The notes under the pieces were generated by a model that saw only the letters and a list, made by a program, of their open reading frames with translations, ran no database searches and was not told the DNA's origin. A DNA stretch of 64,000 nucleotides from Procambarus clarkii (Eukaryota > Arthropoda > Malacostraca > Decapoda > Cambaridae), in NCBI RefSeq assembly GCF_040958095.1, contig NC_091188.1, positions 10,014,770-10,078,769 on the forward strand. The letters run 5' to 3'. Position 1 is the first letter of the stretch. The number at the start of each line of letters is the position of its first letter. The position numbers were made by a program, and so were the translations under genes. Shown here piece after piece: positions 12,058 through 23,817 of the stretch.

Positions 12058-15000
12058 GTTGTGGTGGTGAGTTGTATGGTGGTGGTGAGTTGTATTACCC
12101 GCTGTTGTTGTGGTGGTGAGATGTATTACCCGCTGTTGTGGTGGTGGTGGTGAGTTGTATTACCCGCTGTTGTTGTGGTGGTGAGATGTATTACCCGCTG
12201 TTGTGGTGGTGGTGGTGAGTTGTATTACCCGCTGTTGTGGTGGTGGTGGTGGTGAGTTGTATTACCCACTGTTGTGGTGGTGGTGGTGGTGAGTTGTATT
12301 ACCCACTGTTGTGGTGGTGGTGGTGGTGAGTTGTATTACCCACTGTTGTGGTGGTGGTGGTGGTGAGTTGTATTACCCGCTGTTGTGGTGGTGGTGGTGG
12401 TGAGTTGTATTACCCGCTGTTGTGGTGGTGGTCGTGAGTTGTATTACCCGCTGTTGTGGTGGTGGTGGTGGTGAGTTGTATTACCCACTGTTGTGGTGGT
12501 GGTGGTGGTGAGTTGTATTACCCGCTGTTGTGGTGGTGGTCGTGAGTTGTATTACCCACTGTTGTGGTGGTGGTGAGTTGAATTACCCACTGTTGTGGTG
12601 GTGGTGGTGAGTTGTATTACCCGCTGTTGTGGTGGTGGTGGTGGTGAGTTGTATTACCCACTGTTGTGGTGGTGGTGGTGGTGAGTTGTATTACCCGCTG
12701 TTGTGGTGGTGGTGGTGGTGAGTTGTATTACCCACTGTTGTGGTGGTGGTGGTGGTGAGTTGTATTACTCACTGTTGTGGTGGTGGTGGTGAGTTGTATT
12801 ACTCACTGTTGTGGTGGTGGTGGTGAGTTGTATTACTCACTGTTGTGGTGGTGGTGGTGAGTTGTATTACTCACTGTTGTGGTGGTGGTGGTGAGTTGTA
12901 TTACTCACTGTTGTGGTGGTGGTGGTGGTGAGTTGTATTACCCGCTGTTGTGGTGGTGGTGGTGAGTTGTATTAACCGCTGTTGTGGTGGTGGTGGTGAG
13001 TTGTATTACCCGCTGTTGTGGTGGTGGTGGTGGTGAGTTGTATTACTCACTGTTGTGGTGGTGGTGGTGAGTTGTATTACTCACTGTTGTGGTGGTGGTG
13101 GTGAGTTGTATTACTCACTGTTGTGGTGGTGGTGGTGAGTTGTATTACCCGCTGTTGTGGTGGTGGTGGTGGTGAGTTGTATTACCCGCTGTTGTGGTGG
13201 TGGTGGTGGTGAGTTGTATTACCCGCTGTTGTAGTGGTGGTGGTGGTGAGTTGTATTACCCGCTGTTGTGGTGGTGGTGGTGAGTTGTATTAACCGCTGT
13301 TGTGGTGGTGGTGGTGAGTTGTATTACCCGCTGTTGTGGTGGTGGTGGTGAGTTGTATTAACCGCTGTTGTGGTGGTGGTGGTGAGTTGTATTACCCGCT
13401 GTTGTGGTGGTGGTGAGTTGTATTAACCGCTGTTGTGGTGGTGGTGGTGAGTTGTATTACCCGCTGTTGTGGTGGTGGTGGTGAGTTGTATTACCCGCTG
13501 TTGTGGTGGTGGTGGTGAGTTGTATTAACCGCTGTTGTGGTGGTGGTGAGTTGTATTACCCGCTGTTGTGGTGGTGGTGGTGAGTTGTATTATCCGCTGT
13601 TGTGGTGGTGGTGAGTTGTATTAACCGCTGTTGTGGTGGTGGTGGTGAGTTGTATTACCCGCTGTTGTGGTGGTGGTGAGTTGTATTACCCGCTGTTGTG
13701 GTGGTGGTGAGTTGTATTAACCGCTGTTGTGGTGGTGGTGGTGAGTTGTATTACCCGCTGTTGTGGTGGTGGTGGTGAGTTGTATTATCGGCTGTTGTGG
13801 TGGTGGTGGTGGTGAGTTGTATTACCCGCTGTTGTTGTGGTGGTGGTGAGTTGTATTACCCGCTGTTGTGGTGGTGGTGAGTTGTATTACCCGCTGTTGT
13901 GGTGGTGGTGAGTTGTATTAACCGCTGTTGTGGTGGTGGTGGTGGTGAGTTGTATTACCCGCTGTTGTGGTGGTGGTGGTGAGTTGTATTATCGGCTGTT
14001 GTGGTGGTGGTGGTGAGTTGTATTACCCGCTGTTGTGGTGGTGGTGGTGAGTTGTATTACCCGCTGTTGTGGTGGTGGTGAGTTGTATTACCCGCTGTTG
14101 TGGTGGTGGTGGTGAGTTGTATTACCCGCTGTTGTGGTGGTGGTAGTGGTGGTGAGTTGTATTACCCGCTGTTGTGGTGGTGGTGAGTTGTATTACCCGC
14201 TGTTGTGGTGGTGGTGAGTTGTATTAACCGCTGTTGTGGTGGTGGTGGTGAGTTGTATTACCGGCTGTTGTGGTGGTGGTGGTGAGTTGTATTAACCGCT
14301 GTTGTGGTGGTGGTGAGTTGTATTACCCGCTGTTGTGGTGGTGGTGAGTTGTATTAACCGCTGTTGTGGTGGTGGTGAGTTGTATTACCGGCTGTTGTGG
14401 TGGTGGTGGTGAGTTGTATTACCGGCTGTTGTGGTGGTGGTGGTGAGTTGTATTACCGGCTGTTGTGGTGGTGGTGGTGAGTTGTATTAACCGCTGTTGT
14501 GGTGGTGGTGAGTTGTATTAACCGCTGTTGTGGTGGTGGTGAGTTGTATTAACCGCTGTTGTGGTGGTGGTGAGTTGTATTACCGGCTGTTGTGGTGGTG
14601 GTGAGTTGTATTACCGGCTGTTGTGGTGGTGGTGAGTTGTATTACCCGCTGTTGTGGTGGTGGTGGTGAGTTGTATTACCGGCTGTTGTGGTGGTGGTGG
14701 TGGTGAGTTGTATTACCGGCTGTTGTGGTGGTGGTGAGTTGTATTAACCGCTGTTGTGGTGGTGGTGGTGAGTTGTATTACCGGCTGTTGTGGTGGTGAG
14801 TTGTATTATCCGCTGTTGTGGTGGTGGTGGTGATTTGTATTACCCGCTGTTGTGGTGCTGGTGATGGTGAGTTGTATTGACCGCTGTTGTGGTGGTGGTG
14901 GTGAGTTGTATTACCCGCTGTTGTGGTGGTGGTGGTGAGTTGTATTACCCGCTGTTGTGGTGAGTTGTATTACCCGCTGTTGTGGTGGTGGTGGTGAATT

Positions 15001-15597
15001 GTATTAACCGCTGTTGTGGTGGTGGTGGTGAGTTGTATTACCCGCTGTTGCGGTGGTGGTAGTGGTGGTGAGTTGTATTACCCGCTGTTGTTGTGGTGGT
15101 GGTGGTGAGTTGTATTACCGGCTGTTGTGGTGGTGGTGGTGAGTTGTATTACCGGCTGTTGTGATGGTGGTGGTGAGTTGTATTAACCGCTGTTGTGGTG
15201 GTGGTGGTGAGTTGTATTACCCGCTGTTGTGGTGGTGGTGGTGAGTTGTATTACCGGCTGTTGTGATGGTGGTGGTGAGTTGTATTATCCGCTGTTGTGG
15301 TGGTGGTGGTGAGTTGTATTACCCGCTGTTGTGGTGGTGGTGGTGAGTTGTATTACCCGCTGTTGTGGTAATGGTGGTGAGTTGTATTACCGGCTGTTGT
15401 GGTGGTGGTGATGGTGAGTTGTATTGACCGCTGTTGTGGTGGTGGTGGTGGTGGTGAGTTGTATTAACCGCTGTTGTGGTGCTGGTGATGGTGAGTTGTA
15501 TTGACCGCTGTTGTGGTGGTGGTGGTGAGTTGTATTAACCGCTGTTGTGGTGGTGGTGGTGAGTTGTATTACCCGCTGTTGTTGTGGTGGTGAGTTG
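12058..15597. repeat. 3.5-kb TGG-rich minisatellite, units of about 28-37 bp, over 100 copies
   Basis: The unit is GAGTTGTATTACCCGCTGTT followed by a variable GTGG(TGG)n run. Variants of the ACCCGC word (ACTCAC, AACCGC, ACCGGC, ACCCAC, ATCGGC) fall in blocks, for example an ACTCAC run at about 12765-12910 and again at about 13040-13130. The plus strand is strongly G/T-rich throughout. Confidence 0.95.
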
Positions 15598-15603
15598 TAT
15601 TCC

Positions 15604-16582
15604 GTCACACACACGCACACGCACACCCCCGTCACACACACGCACACCCCCGTCACACACACGCACACCCCCGTCACACACACACACACATGCCCACATC
15701 CGTCACACACACACACACGCGCCCACATCCGTCACACACACACACACGCCCACATCCGTTACACACACACACACACGCCCACATCCGTCACTCACACACA
15801 CACACACACGCCCACATCCGTCACACACACACACACACACACGCCCACATCCGTCACACATACACACGCCCACATCCGTCACACATACACACGCCCACAT
15901 CCGTCACACACACACACACACACGCCCACATCCGTCACACACACACGCCCACATTCGTCACACACACACGCCCACATCCGTCACACACACACGCCCACAT
16001 CCGTCACACACACACGCCCACATCCGTTACACACACACGCCCACATCCGTCACACACACACACACGCCCACATCCGTCACACACACACACACACGCCCAC
16101 ATCCGTCACACACACACACACACGCCCACATCCGTCAGACACACACACACACACACACGTCCACATCCGTCAGACACACACATACACACACGCCCGCATC
16201 CGTCACACACACACACACACGCCCACATCCGTCACACACGCCCACATCCGTCACACACACACACACGCCCACATCCGTCACACACACACACGCCCACATC
16301 CGTCACACACACACACACGCCCACATCCGTCTCACACACACACACACACGCCCACATCCGTCACACACACACACGCCCACATCCGTCACACACACACGCC
16401 CACATCCGTCACACACACACACGCCCACATCCGTCACACACACACACGCCCACATCCGTCACACACACACACACACACACACGCCCACATCCGTCACACA
16501 CACACACACACACACACACGCCCACATCCGTCACACACACACACACGCCCACATCCGTCACACACACACACGCCCACATCCG

Positions 16583-16650
<68 letters not shown>

Positions 16651-16659
16651 CCACATCCG

Positions 16660-16703
<44 letters not shown>

Positions 16704-16816
16704 ACACACACACACGCCCACATCCGTCACACACACACACACGCCCACATCCGTCACACACACACACACACACACACCCACATCCGTCACACACACACAC
16801 ACACGCCCACATCCGT

Positions 16817-16847
<31 letters not shown>

Positions 16848-16896
16848 CCACATCCGTCACACGCCCACATCCGTCACACACACACGCCCACATCCG

Positions 16897-16994
<98 letters not shown>

Positions 16995-17051
16995 CCACAT
17001 CCGTCACACACACACACACACACACGCCCACATCCGTCACACACACACACA
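15604..17051. repeat. 1.4-kb (CA)n compound array with CGCCCACATCCGT spacer word
   Basis: Units are (CA)n of variable length followed by CGCCCACATCCGTCA, over 50 copies. Pure (CA)n tracts lie at about 16585-16648 and 16898-16991. It directly follows the TGG-rich array with opposite strand composition. Confidence 0.95.
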
Positions 17052-17226
17052 CCTCGCCTCTGAGTGGACAGCCCTCAGGGGGTCGGGGTCCTATAGAACC
17101 GGGTTCGATCCCCGGCAGAGGAAGAATCAAATGGGCAGAGTTTATTTCACCCTGATGCCACTGTTCACCTAGCAGTAAATAGGTACCAGGGAGTTAAACA
17201 GCTGCTACGGGCTGCTTCCTAGGGAT
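17052..17226 (+). mobile_element. tRNA-derived SINE (family A), diverged copy
   Basis: The head has B box GGTTCGATCCCCGG. The body has CAAATGGGCAGAGTTTATTT and CCTAGCAGTAAATAGGTAC, and it ends CGGGCTGCTTCCTAGGG, like the copy at 7657. The 5' head is poorly conserved. Confidence 0.75.
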
Positions 17227-17334
17227 GTGTGTATGTGTGTGTTTGTGTAATTACCTAAGTGTAGTTACAGGATGAGAGCTACGCTCGTGGTGTCCTGTCT
17301 TCCAAGCACTCTTTGTCATATAACGCTTTGAAAC

Positions 17335-17370
<36 letters not shown>

Positions 17371-17954
17371 GAGAACTATTTGTAGTAGACATAATAGAGG
17401 AAAAGTATATAGACAGCGACATATGTTCACCACATGTATATAGTCACTACTCATGCCACATATATAATCACTACTCATGCAAACACCTCACATGCCACTT
17501 GTGTGAAGTCACTCAAAACACTCATTCTCACACTTCACATGTAAACACGCTAACGATATATTCGTTTGATACATAAATTATACTTTTTTATAAAATACAA
17601 ACCACCATAGTGTGGCTAGACACTAATTCATTTACTTGGGTTTCTCGAGACTCGAACTCGGACCTGAATAATACTAGACCGAGGTCTGCTTGATACAGGA
17701 CAACAGTCTTGGTGTTCGATTTTAATTTTTAGTCAAAATTTTGTGTGACTGTATTGTCTCAATATAGTTTATACTGTATTACACCAACTGGTGTTTTTTT
17801 TTGGTTGCTGTAGTGTAGTGCTGGAGCAGAGCAGTGTTGGGGCAGAGTAGTGTTGGAGAGCAGTGTTGGGGCAGAGTAGTGTTGGAGAGCAGTGTTGCAA
17901 TGACGCCGGCGGCGGCACGGTAGCGGCGGCGGCCACCTGATAACTAGTGTTAAA
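17227..17954. other. Spacer with (GT)n and a short tandem repeat
   Basis: A (GT)n tract lies at 17338-17369. Three imperfect units of GTGTTGGGGCAGAGTA lie at about 17828-17895, next to a GGCGGC-rich patch (17905-17935). No gene recognised. Confidence 0.5.
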
Positions 17955-18620
17955 AGCTATGATTTGTTCACATCCGAAACCTGTGTGTATGGGCAGTACA
18001 AAACGTCGACCAGACTGTGCGACACAGTGGTTGTCATGATCAGGTTGGGTTACCGTTACCTGTGGCAGGTGGCTACCGTTACCTGTGGCAGGTGGCTACC
18101 GTTACCTGTGGCAGGTGGCTACCGTTACCTGTGGCAGGTGGCTACCGTTACCTGTGGCAGGTGGCTACCGTTACCTGTAGCAGGTGGCTACCGTTACCTG
18201 TGGCAGGTGGCTACCGTTACCCGTGGCAGGTGGCTACCGTTACCTGTGGCAGGTGGCTACCGTTACCTGTGGCAGGTGGCTACAGGTGACGGGTCTCCCA
18301 ATCCTCAGCACTCCAGGTGCCAAATTCTATGAGCAGGAACTGCGGCATGATCTCCCACACTACATCACTCAATGTCCAGTTATTACACCCTTCAAACCCG
18401 CTGGCATGAGCTACCTGGAGCTTTGCGGTCACTTTATTAACTCTGGTGTTGTCGAGGACATCCTCACCATGCACGAAACGTCCGCCAGTGTAGACTACTG
18501 CTCACACGGCCCTGTATGACTGACCGTCCTGCGAGAGGGAGAGGTTTTACCACCATTGTAGTTGCCTCTCGACACACTATCTAGCACCATATTGTCTTGG
18601 GGTATCATACATAAATGACC
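17955..18620 (+). mobile_element. LINE C-terminal/3' remnant containing an internal minisatellite
   Basis: The plus strand encodes YGQYKTSTRLCDTVVVMIRL then GYRYLWQVA. After the array and a frame change it resembles the cysteine-rich LINE tail seen on the minus strand at 58406-58636 (YGQHKTPTRQWDIVIARIRL, then GYRYLWQVAAGNESS and CKLCEQELGYTLQ). This is a non-LTR retrotransposon C-terminus with a Cys/His knuckle. The copy is degraded. Confidence 0.65.
18045..18282. repeat. 23-bp minisatellite, about 10 copies, inside the LINE remnant
   Basis: The unit is GTTACCTGTGGCAGGTGGC plus TACC. It is an amplification of the LINE codons for YRYLWQVA, present once in the related copy at 58.5 kb. Confidence 0.9.
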
Positions 18621-19334
18621 GTCTACTTAAGTATGTTAATAAAAATGTGAGTATGGTGGCGGCGGCGGCGGCCTGGTTGCGGCGGGCTACGGTACAAGGT
18701 ACCGCTCGGTGCATAGGAATAATGCACTCCGCTTTCTTGCTGTGTACTGAATATTACGGTACTCTCCTCTCTATTGCCAGTACTCACTGATCCTCTCCAC
18801 CAGCAGTATTCGCTGATACTGGTACTCCGCAGTACACACTGGTACTTTCCAGTACTGACTAGTACTCTTTACCAGAGATACTCGTCAGTACACACTCGTA
18901 CTCGTGGGGGACCAGACATAATAACTTAGCGATTCTAGCAATATTTTTTTATACAAATATGACAAACTTAGCGCCGTTTTTAGCAGTGAAAACAGACCTA
19001 ACATGAGGGATATTCTACATGATTCAGGCTTAAAGCGATACTCTCAGCCCGACAAAAAAAAATAATGTCTACAACAAAACCATAATGAATACATTTAATA
19101 TTATTAACTATTTGTGAGGCTACATAAAGCGGAACTTTGTCAAATATGAGGAGAGGCAGATGAGTGTGAGTTTGTGGGGAAGTGTGAGTGAATATGGTAT
19201 TGTGAGTGCGTGAGATCATGTGAGTACATGGGGTATTTTGAGTGCCTGGTTACAAGGGGAGAACTTTCAGTGCGTGGGGCCGTGTGAGTGTGAGTGCATT
19301 GGTTAGATAAAATGCATAAAGACTAATGTCAGTG
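18621..19334. other. No gene recognised
   Basis: A GGCGGC patch at 18658-18690 is followed by a region of repeated AGTACTC/ACTGGTACT words (18770-18905), then AT-rich sequence and GTGAGTG-rich sequence. If Phox2 extends leftward, this is intron 1. Confidence 0.4.
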
Positions 19335-19490
19335 CATGAAAAATTGAGTGCGTGAGGCAGTGTGCGTGCGTGAGGTAGTGTGAGTGCGTGAGGTAGTGTG
19401 AGTGTTTGGGCAGTGTGAGTGCGTGAAGCAGTGGGAGAGTGTGAGGCAGTGTGAGTGCGTGAGGCAGTGTGAGTGTGTGAGGAAGGAAGA
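19335..19490. repeat. Degenerate 18-bp tandem repeat just inside Phox2 intron 1
   Basis: Units resemble GTGAGTGCGTGAGGCAGT. It begins about 35 bases past the Phox2 exon 1 donor. Confidence 0.8.
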
Positions 19491-19528
19491 CATGACTGGT
19501 GGGGAATAAGAGCAACATGAGGACTTAC

Positions 19529-19826
19529 TCTGAAGGTTGACGGGGGTGACGGAGGCCGGGAACATGGCGCGGTGATCCTGAGGCCGCCCCATCACGCCGC
19601 ACTGCTGCGACCCCACGCCCACGCCCACGCCCACGCCCGTGTTGTAGCCCCGTACCCCCGCGCCCGTGTAGCGGTAGGCTGAGGGCATCTGGGAGCAGGA
19701 GGTGAGGTCGCCGTAGGTGTAGGGGGCGTGGCTGGCGTCCATAGACCCGCCGAGCGTCCCTCCGAGGCTGCAGGAGGAGGCTTCGAAGCCCGCCGCCGCC
19801 GCCTGGTTGAGGTAGGCGTAGTCCAT
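19529..19826 (-). CDS. Phox2: Phox2-type paired homeobox transcription factor, coding exon 1 (partial gene)
   Basis: This exon encodes the N-terminus (99 complete codons plus one base) of a Phox2-like homeodomain protein, a nuclear factor that specifies autonomic and visceral motor neurons in animals. The start MDYAYLN matches the MDYSYLN start of vertebrate PHOX2A. Further on are a PHOX2-like block, YGDLTSCSQ followed by YRY (PHOX2A has YGDFGACSQ and FQY), and a QDHRAMFPAS stretch equivalent to the RDHQ region before the homeodomain. Residues about 67-73 are a Val-Gly run encoded by a small CACGCC repeat. The ATG at 19826 opens the frame. The exon ends at a GTAAGT donor (19528-19523) in phase 1, the same phase I recall for the first intron of human PHOX2B. 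The homeodomain exon should lie at lower coordinates but is not in this window, implying an intron of at least 19.5 kb. Identity as Phox2 rather than another paired-class gene is likely but rests on the N-terminus alone. Confidence 0.85.
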
Positions 19827-20144
19827 CCTGCCGGAGGGGGAACTACTGCACCTTCAGCAGAACTACGCTGCCTGCACAACCACCCACAACAAGCAACCAC
19901 GCTGACAATCCTCAGGTGTGAGATTGTAGACGACCGTCCCCTAATTGTGTTATTAATGCAACTCCTCAAGTCACCGGCCTAATTGCATCAGCGAGCCTAT
20001 CAAATTATTACAGATGATATCAAATTATTACTGATGATATTAGCGCCGGTCTCTTAGTGCCGTGTGCTCACCACCACGCGGAGAAATCAAATGATAAGCT
20101 TAATTCAATAATCACCCGCACTTGTACCCGCGCGATCGGCAACC

Positions 20145-20295
20145 CAGAAGGCCTGGCCATTGTTCTGGGCGGGGACGAGCCGCCACCGCCGCCGCCCATT
20201 GGTCGCCCCCGGTCATGTGATCAATACTGGGCGGAGATATCGACCAAAATGAGAGAGCTCATTGGGCAAAAGTAAGGCGGGGGCGGAGCCTGAGA
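20145..20295 (-). promoter_or_regulatory. Phox2: Putative Phox2 promoter (GC boxes and inverted CCAAT boxes)
   Basis: This is a CpG-rich island 320-470 bases upstream of the Phox2 ATG, in a window otherwise made of simple repeats. It contains two ATTGG motifs (CCAAT on the minus strand) at 20198-20202 and 20261-20265. GC-box-like GGGCGG motifs lie at 20167-20174, 20229-20234 and about 20278-20288. No TATA box is evident. The transcription start is not determined. The assignment is inferred from position and composition. Confidence 0.5.
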
Positions 20296-20470
20296 CAACA
20301 CGAGGCGTGGTCGAGGTTTGGAGACAATGTGGTCTGAAGGCGACTTTGAAAAGGGGGGTTGCAACACGGATCGGAAATCAGTGCCTAATATCTTTTTCTA
20401 AAGTTGCTGGCATTGGTTCGCAGGCAGCTTGGCCGGCTCTCTGGCTCTCAGCGTGTTTGGTGTCTTGAGT

Positions 20471-20475
<5 letters not shown>

Positions 20476-20504
<29 letters not shown>

Positions 20505-20686
20505 GGGCGGTGAGTGGATGAGGGGAGGTGATGAGGTGTGTGTGTGTGCGTGCGTGTGTGTGTGTGTGAGTGAGGGGAGTGTGTGTCAGGACAGGAGGAG
20601 TGAGCCCAGTTCGTGGCTGCTCCTCCCCCATAATACACACATACACGCACAGACACACATATTCACACACACACACATACATGAAT

Positions 20687-20760
<74 letters not shown>
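20476..20760. repeat. (GT)n then (CA)n microsatellites
   Basis: GT-rich at 20476-20575 and CA-rich at 20640-20760 on the same strand. The two tracts are mutually complementary and only about 65 bases apart. Confidence 0.9.
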
Positions 20761-20761
<1 letters not shown>

Positions 20762-20817
20762 AAACACATACACACACATACACACCCATACACTACCTTT
20801 TCATCGACATCATTCAC

Positions 20818-21395
20818 ACTCTACACCCTCTCCATCACCCACACTCTACACCCTCCCCATCACCCACACTCTACACCCTCTCCATCACCCACACTCTACA
20901 CCCTCCCCATCACCCACACTCTACACCCTCTCCATCACCCACACTCTACACCCTCCCCATCACCCACACTCTACACCCTCCCCATCACCCACACTCTACA
21001 CCCTCTCCATCACCCACACTCTACACCCTCCCCATCACCCACACTCTACACCCTCTCCATCACCCACACTCTACACCCTCCCCATCACCCACACTCTACA
21101 CCCTCTCCATCACCCACACTCTACACCCTCCCCATCACCCACACTCTACACCCTCCCCATCACCCACACTCTACACCCTCTCCATCACCCACACTCTACA
21201 CCCTCCCCATCACCCACACTCTACACCCTCTCCATCACCCACACTCTACACCCTCCCCATCACCCACACTCTACACCCTCCCCATCACCCACACTCTACA
21301 CCCTCCCCATCACCCACACTCTACACCCTCCCCATCACCCACACTCTACACCCTCCCCATCACCCACACTCTACACCCTCTCCATCACCCACACC
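20818..21395. repeat. 25-bp minisatellite, about 23 copies
   Basis: The unit is CACCCACACTCTACACCCTC plus CCCAT or TCCAT. The CCCCAT and CTCCAT forms alternate in stretches, giving local 50-bp periods. Confidence 0.95.
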
Positions 21396-21689
21396 CACTC
21401 TACACCACTCCATCTTTTGTGTGATATTGGTACTCAATGGATACTCAGTTATTTAGCTCTCCACACTCCCCACCAGTCCCTCACCCTTCCCCATCACCCA
21501 TACAACTATCACCCCACCCCACACACTCCCCCGTCATCCACAACCATCATCCTCCTCCCCATCCCCCACAAACCATCCCCCACACCCCCTCCACTGCCCA
21601 TGTGACCCGAAACACTTCACCACAGCCCCATAAGACTGGCTGTTACTCTATTTAAAAGTTCCTTTACTTAATGCCTGCACATGTTGGCT
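21396..21689. other. C-rich low-complexity spacer
   Basis: Decayed CCCCATCACCC-type sequence trailing the 25-bp array. No gene recognised. Confidence 0.4.
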
Positions 21690-21763
21690 GCCTGCTAGAT
21701 AAGCCTTGGCCTGCCTGCCTGCTAGATAAGCCTTGGCCTGCCTGCCTACTAGATAAGCCTTGG

Positions 21764-21815
<52 letters not shown>
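21690..21815. repeat. Short 27-bp repeat followed by (GCCT)n
   Basis: Three units of GCTAGATAAGCCTTGGCCTG and CCTGCCT are followed by about 13 units of GCCT. Confidence 0.9.
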
Positions 21816-22017
21816 CCGCCAGGGCGGGGACGTGGGCCTGGCGGAGGGCAGGCGGGAGGTGTGGCAGCAGGTGGTGGTGGCGGCGGCCCAGTGTGGCGGC
21901 CGTAATCATCCCCCTCTCATTATCACGCCATTTCAAGTTGGCAAGATTTAAACTTTGTTGATTAGCCTTCTTTACTCGTCTTGCATACATCCCCGCAACA
22001 CCTGCTGGCGTGAGGGC

Positions 22018-22364
<347 letters not shown>

Positions 22365-22365
<1 letters not shown>

Positions 22366-22604
22366 AGTCTAAGATTCATTAGAAATTGTACCCGATGTTG
22401 CTAACAAAGCTTCAAGCTAAGAGGTGTTACCCTACATCAGCTCAGCTGAAGCCTGTCCTTTGAATTTCAGTTATTTTATGAGCGTATTATTTGTAACCAT
22501 TACGAGGTAATAACAGTGTAATCCTCAGTACCAATAAGTGGGAGACGGGATGAACCGGGACCTGCGTGCTGGAGTCTTCAACTAGCTCCTTGACTTTATT
22601 TCAC
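22365..22604. other. No gene recognised
   Basis: Unique-looking spacer between the TC tract and the 24-bp array. Confidence 0.4.
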
Positions 22605-23372
22605 GTGTATCTACGTGTTCTACGTGAAGTGTATCTACGTGTTCTACGTGAAGTGTGTCTACGTGTTCTACGTGAAGTGTATCTACGTGTTCTACGTGAA
22701 GTGTGTCTACGTGTTCTACGTGAAGTGTGTCTACGTGTTCTACGTGAAGTGTGTCTACGTGTTCTACGTGAAGTGTGTCTACGTGTTCTACGTGAAGTGT
22801 GTCTACGTGTTCTACGTGAAGTGTGTCTACGTGTTCTACGTGAAGTGTGTCTACGTGTTCTACGTGAAGTGTATCTACGTGTTCTACGTGAAGTGTGTCT
22901 ACGTGTTCTACGTGAAGTGTGTCTACGTGTTCTACGTGAAGTGTATCTACGTGTTCTACGTGAAGTGTATCAACGTGTTCTACGTGAAGTGTATCTACGT
23001 GTTCTACGTGAAATGTGTCTACGTGTTCTACGTGAAGTGTATCTACGTGTTCAACGTGAAGTGTGTCTACGTGTTCTACGTGAAGTGTATCTACGTGTTC
23101 TACGTGAAGTGTGTCTACGTGTTCTACATGAAGTGTATCAACGTGTTCTACGTGAAGTGTGTCTACGTGTTCTACGTGAAGTGTGTCTACGTGTTCTACG
23201 TGAAGTGTATCAACGTGTTCTACGTGAAGTGTATCTACGTGTTCTACGTGAAGTGTGTCTACGTGTTCTACGTGAAGTGTATCAACGTGTTCTACGTGAA
23301 GTGTGTCTACGTGTTCTACGTGAAGTGTATCTACGTGTTCTACGTGAAGTGTATCTACGTGTTCTACGTGAC
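22605..23372. repeat. 24-bp minisatellite, 32 copies, two TACGTG words per unit
   Basis: The unit is GTGTCTACGTGTTCTACGTG plus AAGT, shifting between TATCT, TGTCT and TATCA variants. It gives open plus-strand frames of LREVCLRV and YVFYVKC repeats because the period is divisible by three. Confidence 0.95.
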
Positions 23373-23404
23373 GTCAGCCTAGGAATGAATGATCGCTGAT
23401 GGAG

Positions 23405-23597
23405 GGACGGAATTATCAGGGGAAACTGCCAAGCCATTACGACTATATAGCACTTGGAAGATGTCAGGATAAAGATTTGTGATGGGACGGGGGGGGGGGG
23501 GGAATGGTGCCCAACCACTTGGACGGTCGAGGATTGAACGCCGACCTGCATGAAGCGAACCCGTCGCTCTACCGTCCAGCCCAAATGGTTGGGAGAT
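23405..23597 (-). mobile_element. tRNA-derived SINE (family C) with 13-bp target site duplication
   Basis: Read on the minus strand, it starts with a tRNA-like head containing GGCTGGACGGTAGAGCGACG and B-box-like GCGTTCAATCCTCGACCGTC. It continues through GGCACCATTCC and AGTGCTATATAGTCGTAATG and ends CCTGATAATT. Perfect direct repeats ATCGCTGATGGAG flank it at 23392-23404 and 23598-23610. Related copies lie at 30.2, 39.5, 50.8 and 54.4 kb. Confidence 0.85.
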
Positions 23598-23817
23598 ATC
23601 GCTGATGGAGTGAAGTTGTTGAGAATGACACAGTCAGCGTGAGGCTGTTGATTGCTGAGCGCCTTGTGTTGTAACTGCCAACTTCTGATTGTCCACGAAG
23701 TTGGACCAGCTGGGAAACATTGAGAAACATTTGGCGTGTTCGTAACAATAAGCCCGGCCAAAATCTCAGCGGTGTTGAAGACCCCGATCAGTTGAACCAG
23801 AACGGGTCAGGACTAGT

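Noticed and set aside
15547-17172. Thr/His-rich frames over 450 codons
   Set aside because: Translation of (CA)n sequence; low complexity only.
19592-19982. Open frames on both strands overlapping the Phox2 exon
   Set aside because: Shadows of a GC-rich exon. Only the minus-strand frame starting at 19826 matches a known family and ends at a good donor.
22566-23399. 277- and 255-codon plus-strand frames (LREVCLRV and YVFYVKC repeats)
   Set aside because: Array-derived, both frames equally open, no flanking coding features.
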